Assembly: GCF_000003605.2 (NCBI RefSeq)
Contig: NW_003105106.1
Location: 18,202 to 63,816, forward strand
DNA from: Saccoglossus kowalevskii
Taxonomy: Eukaryota; Hemichordata; Enteropneusta; Harrimaniidae
DNA length: 45,615 nt
Direction of reading: 5' to 3'
The notes under the pieces are model-generated. The model saw only the letters and a program-made list of their open reading frames with translations, did no database searches and was not told the DNA's origin. This document shows, one piece after another, positions 25,601 to 37,600 of the stretch; within the stretch, counting starts at the first letter, position 1, and each line of letters begins with the position of its first letter. Both the position numbers and the translations under genes were made by a program.

Positions 25601-28600
25601 CAAGTATCTCCAAGTGCTTAGTGGCTACAAAATAATGAATGACAGGTTATCAGCATAACCCCCTAGTTTTTGGGGTGGCATCAATAGAGTTTGAGCAGCT
25701 GGTCCTCAATCTCTGCAATAAGGAATCCTATGTGCTCATCACAAAGGTTCATAGAGCTCTTAAAAAGGAGCCAAATAAGAATGAACACTGAGCTATCCAT
25801 TCAGGTCTCAAGTGGGTAACAATGAATATTTACTGAACAAGTTCAAGAAGACAAACTCAGTAATACAGTCTCATCATGTTGATACGCGCCAATAACAGGT
25901 ACATGATTAGTCCGAGAATTCGAACAATTCCCACTTAACTTTTCTAAATATTGCAGTTTGTAATTCCGTTTTTGCAACTTTCTAGATTGCGAACTGCACT
26001 CACTAACCCTCCAAAATCAAGAAAGTTTAAAGCACATTTAGGCTACAAATCTAGCCACAATGAAACAAGCAGAGCCAGCATAGTCTTTGGCATCACTTCC
26101 TTGATACATCACGAGTGTTGCGGTGTAAAACATACTCAATCAGGTTTAAAATCACATATTTGCCTGAAATAATTACAACGCACGCGCTTAACACAGGAAT
26201 GCCCTGCAATTATGCATAAACAAGACAGACATTATTACAGAAATTTGGGCATTTGCAAAAACACACAGGATTAGTAGCATCTTCAATTTTCCAATTCGAG
26301 CCGACTATTTTTTTTACACAAACACAAACGCCAATATGCAGCTTTTATCACTGAACATTGAAAACTAATGTTATGTCTATGTCATCCGGCTGGCCCTCGT
26401 TACACAATAGATATACAAAATCTGGCAAAGATGGCCTTCTTGTCAGGCTACTTCTGGTAATGCTTGGAGACTTGTGGAAAATTCAAGAATGTGAGAAAAC
26501 TCGCCATGAAAAAGCACATTCTTCATGAGCAGTATAAAAAAGGCCCCCATTAGCAAACTTTTTTTTCCATGGTATGCATGTACTGCTGTCTGAGCGCCAC
26601 CGTATTTATGGGAATTACCTGAACAAAGTATCTCTGTCTCCATTCAACAGCAACCATTTGATTGCTAAAAATGGGATTCGAACTACAGCGTATTTCCACA
26701 GGAATGCTCACAGATAAGATGTTTGGAACATATTAATGGAGAGAGCATATAAATCTGAGAATCTCCACAAGAACCTCCTCCTTAATGAATCCTTGAAGAA
26801 GCCCACCCAGCAGATAATATAGCACATGCTTCCCAGCCTTGGTGCCAGAACATCCAAGTTGGAACACCCGGAAGCATCACACCTAATCTATTGCCCTCGG
26901 ACAGCTACCCTCCAGTTTGCCAGTCTTGTGCAGATACCAAATACCAAAACCTGAGTGCAGCTTTTTCTCTTACATGACCAGGAACTGTAGGGGAGGGGCT
27001 GGTTACTGGTTTTGCCTTGATGGCAGCCTTCTTGCCAGTGAGACTTGTCAATTCTCCATAGGGTCATAGCAACAGCAGTCAGACACGCCACCCATTCAGT
27101 CGACTGAACCTGTGCCTGAAGAAACACCATTTTACCCAGAGCCACTTTTCTGTACACATGAGCTTGCGTCCTGGGTTAACCTAAGGAAGCTAAGAGGGCC
27201 TCAATTTTAGATGCAAAAGAAATCGTCAGAGACCTCTCTGGCTTTTTTCGTAACCACAGATTTGACCTACTTGAAATGCGAGGCAATGTCCAGCACATTG
27301 TCATGTGCCAGAACAAGGAAGCCAGCTTGGTGGACATTTTTGGTGTACTTACGTCAGGTTTTGGATTAGGAATGTGTCATGAGACAAGCAAATAGATCTG
27401 CCAAATAGCCTGCTTCTAGAGCCATATCTTCAGATATTTGCAGCAAGCTTCTTGATGGCTGCAATGCTTTTCAAAGGTTTCGGTAAAACCTTGTAAGCTT
27501 CATATCCATGGTATCACCTTAGGTAGTAGAGTCTTCAAATATTTCAGAACTTTTCAGATTCACAATTATGTAGACATCTTATAGGGCATTACAGCCATCC
27601 CCACGACATTGAAAGCCGATATAAAATGTATCATAGTCAGAAAATTTAGGCTCAGGTTCTCAACCAATATACACGTCTGATTGACCTATGATCTGGGAAT
27701 ACTCATAGACTGTTGATACTGCTGCTCTGGAAAGTGTGCACAGTATGGCTTTGATTAAAAAGTTCAGCATTATTTCAGTCAAAATATTTGGGTAATTTTT
27801 GAGAACAAGCAGTCTGTACAGCTTGGAGTTGCTCTACAGCTAAAACATGAAGCTTATGATACTTACTAATGTCCAAATTTCAATAAGTAATGCTGAGCCA
27901 TTACCTCATAAAATCAGATAGTAGGATAATTAATTAATATATATTTCATGGTGATGGCCTATGGTGATGTCAATGACAACCATGCTTATGTCACAGAGTA
28001 TAAAGACTATCTTTGGGGCAGCACCTCAAATATTATGAATCCAGACACAACAATGTTATGGTATAATGTATTAATAATGTATGTATGTATGTATCACTGC
28101 ATATATCCTCCTTCAACAGCTGACGTCCTTCGAATGAAATGTTGCTAAAGATGGCGGCCACCAATGTCTTATATACTAATTATGCCTGAATAAAAAAGTG
28201 GTAACCATGTGTCTGGTGTCATATGATCATCTTATATGCAGTCAGTTGATCACTCTTCAATACAAGCTTAGTATGATTCATATTTGTAAATAGTTGACGA
28301 GGTAGGGGTTCTCTAGCTGATCAAAGATGAAAACAACTACAACCTCTGCTGTTTTCGTGATCTGCATCGTATCATCTTTCTTTCGAGGCAGTTTCCTACA
28401 CATCTGTCACTGCCATGCCACTGGACATCGTTGAGCTACAGTTCGTACTTGCACAGATGTGAGATATTCTTTCAGGGAAATGTCTGTCAGTCCATGTCTT
28501 TTGTAACCATCATCACTCTAGAATGTTGCTTGCTGCCAAGGAAGCTGCGAACAAGTTCTTAAAAAGTACCATTGCTGGTAGCCATGCATACCATTTCTGA

Positions 28601-31600
28601 AGATCTGGTTTGGGATACCCTAGATCGTTACATCAACCTTCTAGATCTTTGTGTTGCTGTCGTACTTTAGGCTGATGTTGTTGATGATGTATCTGTATAG
28701 ACATGGCCTTATTACCACTGATCTTTATCATGGTCTTCTTCACAATGGCTCCACCCAGGTTTTGCACTACAATGCGATTGTTATCAGGCTGACCATAGAA
28801 GCCAAACAGGCTGTCCCTGAAATGTCATATTCCCTGTGGTTAGGAAACCGGACAACCAATTACTAGTTATGCTCACAAGGGGGTGGTGAGGTGTCTGTAA
28901 GGCTTAAGCTTATGACCATACTGACTTGTAGTCATGGTATTTGAAGTGGCAATACTTTTTAATTATTCACCTAATATGGCAGACTTTATAATCCTGAATA
29001 TGAGCATAATGCCCTTGAGAATGAAGATGCCTTTGATGATGACATATTCATCACAGATGATACGTATATATAGATAGTATGCTTGCCCTTGAAGTGGAGG
29101 CATTGCCCCTGAAAACAGCTGCTGACCTGACCCAAACAAATTTTAGCTTACACGTGGCTGACTCAAGCTCATAAACATATATTTCTACAAACTACTGAAG
29201 CTGTCAACAATAGCCCCGCAACCCATGGGATTAAGGCTGTCACAGTATAAGGCATGCTAATTGATATTGAAAGGACCACCCACAGAACTGACACTAGAGA
29301 GGGGGTTCTCTCACTGCAAAAACGGAGTAGACAATAGTACTGGAAATGCAATACACATACATCAACATATCAAGTTAAATCTCCTGGTTTTAATATCTTT
29401 CAAAATAGGAAATAAAGCACAGAATAATGTAATGAATAAATCCACTAAAACAGGGGATTGCCGAGGGAAGTGTATTGGTGATAATTACAGTTCCAGAATG
29501 TGGAGATTGATAACCAGTAATGGCTTCTGCAACACAACAATGGAGAAATAAAGGAGTCTTGTTTGCAAAGGAACTCTGTCATTCTGGAGGGCACCGCTGG
29601 TAGCAGGAGATCGCAGGGCAGTTCTTACAAGTCTCACAGAATGATGATTGAAGCCTTTATCACTCGTCTCACAATATCTCTACGGCAACACAACGGTTCT
29701 CAGTCTAGCCTATTTATAGGTACACCACATTGATTTCCACATGAGCCAATCAGAATGTGGTCTATGTAGCAGCCGTCTCCCGTAGGAAATTCAGTAGATC
29801 ATAAACATTCTTTGTTATGTAAATCACATGCACACTTGCAGATCATTGAATTTACCAACAATCTAGCAAACCGAATAAATTAAATGACACAATTGCTGTG
29901 GAGCAGACTAAACTGAAGAATCCAAAATTGAGAGGGGTTTTCAAAATCCCACTTCAAGGCAGCCTCCACAGCTCCAAAAAAAGCTGCGTCAGAAACACAA
30001 TTATTTGGATCTTGAGCGTGATCACAATGTTAGGTAAGCGTATCCGCACACTCTTCCTCACTGCGTATGGTCTGGCCATTCCTTGTGGACAGGTGGGGGA
30101 TGGTTTCCGCCCCTAATGCCACCATATTTGTCAGACAAAAGGACATCAACGAGTGAGTCAACAAACACCTACAGAGCCACAGGCACGTCCTGGCCAAGCT
30201 ACCTGGTAAGGCAGCCACAGACGTACCTGATATCATTGGCTCTATTGTCCCTTGAACTTTCTAATTGAGAACACTTGGTGCTTAATGTTGGAGGCATGCT
30301 ACTAGGCGGGGCAAACCAACATTCCACTCCCGAGTCAAGCATAAAAGTGTTTCAGAGGATTGCTATTCTGACTAAGGAAACCTACATTCAATGTGGTGTT
30401 TGATGTTTACTTTGTGAGCGACATCATTAGCCGCCACTCACGTACAGTCCCATACCCAATATGCATCTCCTAACCTATGCTGTATGAATGTTTAGCTTGA
30501 AATGCACCTTCCGACCCCTGTGTTGTGGCTAATACCTGGTTCATGAGACTTGTTAGCTGCTCATTTGTAACCATTGCAGGGTATGTTGCTCTGGTTTGAT
30601 AGTTTGCTTCTTTGGTGAAACTGTATGCAATTATTTAATGCCTAGTTTTTTGTCCGACATGTTTAACATTCCTTGCAAAAGCATAAAGGCTTGTTTGGGT
30701 TCACAATTTTAATTGAGTGGTGTAAGCTTCTTCGAAAAAGGACATGTTCTGAAGGCTAAACCAAATGGTATGTACCGAGGTTTTGTATCATAGCTCATAG
30801 CAGATTTTCAGCTAATTCTAAGACTGAGCGATACCGTCTAAATAAGTATTGTGTCTACAGAGCGATGAGAGACATGAAAAATAAACATGATAATGATGTC
30901 ATCTTTAATAGCCCCACTCTAGCTCATTCGCCTGGTCAGGTAGCCATAACTTTATTTGGGTCAACCATCCAGTCCGCTTATTGTAGATGGCCTTAACCCT
31001 GATGTTCATGTCCATAGTGCCCTACCGCTGTCAAGCTGACAGACGTCAATCAGGTCACAGTCGACTATAAAGTCAGTGACTTAGATGAAAGGCTGTCCAC
31101 AGTCTAGGTACTTTAACACGATCAAAACTGACTAACTCGTTGAAACTATATGGTTTATTAAAGGTCACTTTCCATCCTTTAGCCAACTCTTAGCATACCT
31201 TACCAGTAGATTGGTCTCTATAAAAGATGACTGCTGAAAGGTCTAAAGTGGCTGTTATAAATTGTCAATATAGTTGTTTCCAGGTTTAAGGTGCTTTGAT
31301 ATAGAGACATGTACAGTTATTGAAACTGCAGGCGACCAGCTGACCCATCCAAGGCATTAATGGACTAACGCCCGAGCCTGTATTCACTGGATCTGTTGAT
31401 AAACATATAACCATATAACCTTCAGTTACTTAAACTTAAACAAGATGGATGAACATGTACTCAAAATTACAAATACAGTCATTTAACCTTAAGGAAATCA
31501 GTGAAGTTCCCATGCATTGAAATTTATTTAATCTTATGAATGACATAGTGTCTGCCGAATAGGGCGTGAAAGGCCTTGGGGAGGATACGTCCAGTTTTCT

Positions 31601-34600
31601 ATTTGTATATATGGATGATACATTCAGACAAGCAAATATATGAAAAATACCAGAAAGCGCATAAAAGAGTGTATATGTGGTATATATATAGAGCTGATGG
31701 TAAGGTTTGACAAAATGAGAGGTAAAGAACGATGGGGTCTGCCAAATGTGTGGGAAAGGCTCTAGATATGTCCAGAATATTCATTTGAGACATTATGGCA
31801 AATACATATTTTTGAATTACAGAGATACGAGGACTAGAACATAAAAGTCTGTCAACATGGATGGACGTTTTTAAAGACGTCACACGGGACGTGACTGTAT
31901 ATCAACGCTTTTTCCAAAGTTTCTATCAAGACAGTCTATTTTACCGTGTCAAAGGTGAAGATCCTCCCGACTGGTCCCGATTCAAGACATTTAGCAGCAC
32001 ACCAGATCACAGTGACCTTAGACAAGTTCTGAAACTGACCGAGGTCGAGATGTCTGCACGAGCTCATCAGATCGAGGACTTCATTCTGCAGTGTACCTTT
32101 GCATCAGAGAAATGTGGACCAAGGTATTGCAAGGGAAATGTATACTTAAATGACGGAGGTCGTTGCACAGCACATGACCGAATCTCATGTAAACAAACAA
32201 TGTATATTATACACGTTGTATACATTGTATGTGTCCCTATCGAACACGTCGCCTCAAGACGACCACCATTTTTTCAAAAGTGTTTTTTGTCATGAACACG
32301 TGAATTTGAACAAATATTACCTCCGGATTTGTCATTATACATATACAAGTATATGGTCTTGCAGTTTCTTGAAGTGCATGAGAAATGCCTTGAAATCTTT
32401 GAAAAAAACCTCAAAAACAACTTTACAAAATAGACTAAATTTGAACACGTGATGGAAGTGTAAATTAGATAATTATTGGTTTAATTGAAACATATATATT
32501 CGTGCGACCGACGACTCACCATCGCGTCCGGGAAAGATAATTATAGCGGTATTACAGCGTCACATGTAACGGGGTCTTAGTAATTAGTATTTGCAGTGTC
32601 AACGTTTTTTCTCTTGTTATATGAAAAGTATATATATCGCCAATGTCAAGTTAAATTTTCATAAAAAACAATCATAGAAATGCATAGAGATTTTAAAAGT
32701 GAAAGTTAACAGTGTTCATTCCTGAGGATATATATCGTCAACAGTGCATATATATCGCCAATGTCAAGTTAAATTTTCATAAATAACATTTGTTGAAATG
32801 CATAAAAAGTGTTCATTCATAAGGATATATATCGCCAATGTCAAGTAAAATCTTTATAAATCAAATTGTTATATGTATTATTCATACTTTCAGCGACTTT
32901 CTAACGTTCCAAGATGATAACTATGGAAACTGTTTTCAATTTAATGCAAAAAGCAATGACAAAATACAATGGGCAATGCGACCAGGATCACAATATGGTA
33001 AGTAACGAAAATAAACATAATCCAAGCCACATGTACATTCAGTAAATCCAACCCATAAATTCAGTCACTGAAACAAAACAAAAAACAAGTCCTCAACAAA
33101 CAAACCCTGGTCCTCACAATTAATCATAAACTTATCAAGCCAGGAACATGTTCATTCACTAAACAGAAATCAGTTCAATGATTTTTTGTTTATTGCAGGC
33201 TTGCAACTAACTCTGTTCACGGAGCAAGAAGAGTATCTCAGTATATATGGACAGGATTCTGGTGCTAAGGTTACAATCCTTCCACGTGGCATTGTATCTT
33301 TTCCAGTTGATGAGGGTATTACTGTGAAACCTGGAACGATCACTTCCATAGCTCTACGCAAGGTGAAAGTTTTCACATTGAATGATACTGTAGTCACTCA
33401 ATATTGTTTTGTATGCAACACATACAAGAGTCAGTAAATACTTTGTTGATGAAAGAAAATAAGGTAAAATTCGCAATCCATGGCCAATTAGTTCTTATCT
33501 CGTGACAAGTGAATCGTAATCAGCCTTCTTTATTGAATGACCGGTGTCCTCAATGAGTATTAATCATAATCTCTTTATGGGGTCAATGGTTAATTTAAAA
33601 TGTCCACAGTGAGTCATGTACAGATCATTCTTATATTCGGGAAAAGAATGAGTCTGTTGTTGATAGGTGATATTAGTTTATACAATTACTGATGGGATTA
33701 TAAGTAGTGCGCCCTCATTGGAACATTTTTCATTTTTGTTTTATTTGGTCTTCTTTGTGGCATGAATACATTAAATATATTCTTTATTTGCTTTATGGTA
33801 CCGTAATTCATAATAACATGCAGTTTCTTGAGTTTGGAAATTTTGTTTTGAATTGTTTAGTAAATGTTTCTTGTGAATTTGACTGCCTGGTGTGCCTTAT
33901 TATAGCTGATAGCAAAACGTTGTTAAATGACGATGTCGGAAGGTGTAGTTGTGGGAGTGCCACAGTATTTAGTGAAAATAGTGGTCATGATGGTCTCACT
34001 TGTCTACCCGAACTACACCTATAGGGACTGTGAAGATTCGCAATATCATAAATTGTGAGATCATTTGTACATGTCAGAGTGGAGATCATGATTTCTGTGA
34101 CAAACAATCCTGTTAGTATCAACATCGGATGCAATGTTTTTCGAGGTGTGGCATGACGTTTGGCATGAACTGGTCAGTAATGTGTTCTAGATTTAAAATG
34201 ATTAGATATACAATGATAAGTTATAACTCATTTTCGTGAAGCAGGTATGGCTTGAGTTGAAATGAGATACGTGTGGACAGTATGTGATGATATGATGATG
34301 AGATAGATGCGGATTATGCTGATGGATTCACTAGCTTTTGCACAACACCAGGGCCGTGGGAATGGTCTTCCTGCATGAGATGAATGTTTTGTTCAAACGA
34401 ATAATTGAGAATACGGATTAGTATCTTTGATGAATACATGAGGTGTGGAAGTGTACCAAAATGCTAAATGAAATACACATTCTGTTTTAGAAAAGATAGC
34501 ATTTTATATATAACTAATATCTTGAACAAATAAACAATCACGCAACAACAACAACAACAACAACATACATTTCCCCCCTCATATATATATATACTATGAT

Positions 34601-37600
34601 ACAGACAAGGTGAAACAAAAAAACGTTCAATGCTCATCATCATTAGTGCGTCAAGCGAATTATCAATTTCATCTGACGATTTCAATTTTTAAAATTCAGT
34701 ATTGTGCTATTCCAAGGAATCAAGCGATATATCCACAATTAAGATATCCAGAGTTATCCCATCGAATCGCTGTTAGCCTGCTGTGATTAATTAAGATTCG
34801 GTTACATGACATTGAATAAAAACGAATATTACATGGTATATTGCCCGCGAATGGGATATTACATGGGTATATCACATAGATTGCGTCACTGAAGCTACTG
34901 CGCAACGATACTGCGCATAACAAAGTGTCGTTTGCTGCACTGATACTTCCCCTGCCGCTGTTGCTTTCGGGTTGCTTTGAAGGTTTTGATGGAACTTTGA
35001 CCATCCGAAATAGACAGATAACATGCCAGAATGAATGTTAAGTAAGATACTATGTTTTGATGTTTAGGGTATTCTTTATATGAAGCAAAAATGTACAGCA
35101 AAGCCGCTACTGGAACATCGCAGCCGGGATTTCTGCGGTGCATTCTACGCTGTGAGCTTTTCTGAGCGTTTCCCGCCGATGCTAACCGAAAATGCTCTTA
35201 GCCGAGTGACTTGTGAATAGAAGCTGTGGTACTTTAGTGAGAAAGTAATTTTAGTCAAAATAGAGTGATTCACGCTGCTGAAAAAACTATCCGTGGTTGC
35301 AAATATTTTACTGTGTGTATTTCGCAGACTTTATAAAATATAAAACAGTGCTTTCTTCAAAATAAGCGTTGTTATTTTGTGGGAGGGCGGGTGTGAGTGA
35401 TGTATGGTAGATGTAATTGTGCATGGTGGATGTCTGCTCGATGTGATATTACCCTTACCAACATGTGTTATTATTTAATTGTACATCGGTGAACACAAAC
35501 ATATTGATAAGTTTTACACCCGTATATAATGAGAGATAGTACATTGTGTTTTAGTACATGTATAGCATAATAGTATATTGTTCATGCGAACATGTAAAAC
35601 AAGGTATGGGCTATTTTAATTGAGACACTGGTTAGGGTGGCATAAGATTTGTTGAGCTATTTATCACTGGGATACATTTGTGGACAGGCCTCACCTGACC
35701 ACTCGTTATTACAACTTTAATCGAGTTGCAGAAATGTGATTATTGAGTATGTCTTTATGTTGATGTGTGATATTTGTATTGTCGAAGGATAGGTTATTTG
35801 TTTTGTTTTGTTTATTCCCCTTAGTAAATAAACAATATATTGTTTTTTGTGTTTAATATGTTGGTACTCGAATAAATATATTTTATAATACTATTTATTC
35901 GTTTAGAAAGATACAGATCGACAGTCATGGCCATATGGTAATTGTACCCAAGGACATATCGAACCCACAGTATCAGGCCAGCAGCATAATAGTTCATATT
36001 CTATACTTGTAAGTATTATCACTTAACACGTCAAGTTGAAAGTACTGCTGATTTTACACAGAATAATTTGTATTACTTTGCATTGTGCAAATGCAATTTG
36101 TATATATGTTTACATTAGAAATTTGAAATTATAATCCAGTATAATTTATTATTCCTTGTCCTAATTATAGTCGTGTCAGAAAGCATGCGCAGAAAATGCA
36201 TTAATACACTACTGTGGTTGTGCTGAGTATATATTTACGGACGCACCACGATGTAAACTTTTAAACGAAACACAAGGTATGTTACGGATAACTAGGACAT
36301 ATGTCCCGTTGTATTTGTATTATACGAGTTCGACAGAACTATAAAAAACATGTCTGCGTTTGTCATTAATAGGCATAAATTTTAACATAACAAGCAAAGG
36401 AGGCAATTTTTTTCAAATTTCAAACGTAACCACAAGAACTTTGACTTGAGATTTCAATTATGCAAATTATGTGTGTAAATTTTATCATTTTATGCACAAG
36501 TTTTAATGCCATATCATGTTGTACTTAAATAGATTTATGTCGGCAATTAACCAGATATTTAACCAATATTGGTGAGATTAATTGTAAATGCCCTTCGCCA
36601 TGCAAGTGAGTATTGCAACCTAAATGTAATTATATGTGGCCTCAAGAATTCAGTATTCGCCATTCAATGTTATGCATGCAATTCAAATAAAAATGAACCC
36701 ATTTTTATAATAACATGCGAACGTGTTATAATCATTTGAACATAATTTTACATCACTAATGTTAGCTCATAATGTCAATAGATCATGTACGGACGTTACA
36801 TTTTATTCATCATTCTTCTAATGCTTAATGTCGGCCAAATACAATAAAACGTGTTGATGGGTATTTACGTTTTTAAAAGCAAATAACGTATAAATTACTT
36901 TTTCAGAGAAACCAAGTATGACATGACCTTATCTCAGTCTCAGTGGCCTTCTGATGTATATCTTGTAGGTATTTTATAATATTATGAACTTACTAATAAC
37001 TATCATGTAAATGATTATGTATATAATTAGATGAAGGACGCATTTTGTTATTCTGTACAGAACAAGCTTCTAAAAGCGTTAAAGTGGAAGAATTTCAAGT
37101 TGAAGAATGTGAACGACATGCAATCTGCTAGGTAATGAACATTCACTACTACTATACATTATGTAATAAAGTTGCATAATATTATACATAATATCCGTAT
37201 ATGTGCTGTATTGAATTGAATATAATAATTCACAAACTTAAATGAATTATATGTTGATGCTCTGATATTGCTATATATATATATTATTTAATTCTTCAAA
37301 TAATTATTACCAAACAAACTACATATAATATACATATAGTTTCCATAATTCCACAATAAGATAATATGAGGTTATTACGAAGATACCTCAAATTATGCAC
37401 GAACACAGTACAGCGTGAGTATAGACCAACGCGCAGCGAAGGTCAATGCGACGGCGTACTTTCTGAGTGCATACTTACGGCACGCTGTAACTTATGGCGT
37501 TACGGTGACAGATGTATAATAATATCACTTATTGTATCATAATGTACATGATATTCTCAGTTTCAAATCTGTTTAGCATTTTACAGATTACTTGTATATT

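Noticed and set aside
29340-29870. LTR with minus-strand TATA-like box
   Set aside because: No second LTR, no TG...CA ends with duplication, and no primer-binding site seen; kept only as a note.
32124-32295. Open frame continuing 57 codons past exon 14
   Set aside because: The donor at 32124 joins in frame to exon 15 (GP-S-DFLTF...GNCFQFN); the tail lies in a dispersed repeat.
33363-33437. Open frame continuing after KVKV at the end of exon 16
   Set aside because: The family pattern requires joining ALRK to KDTDRQSWPYGNC; a GT donor at 33363 in phase 0 fits this, so the open tail is intron read-through.
34544-34565. Possible CRISPR-like or regulatory array
   Set aside because: It is a simple (ACA)n microsatellite; no spaced repeats anywhere in the window.
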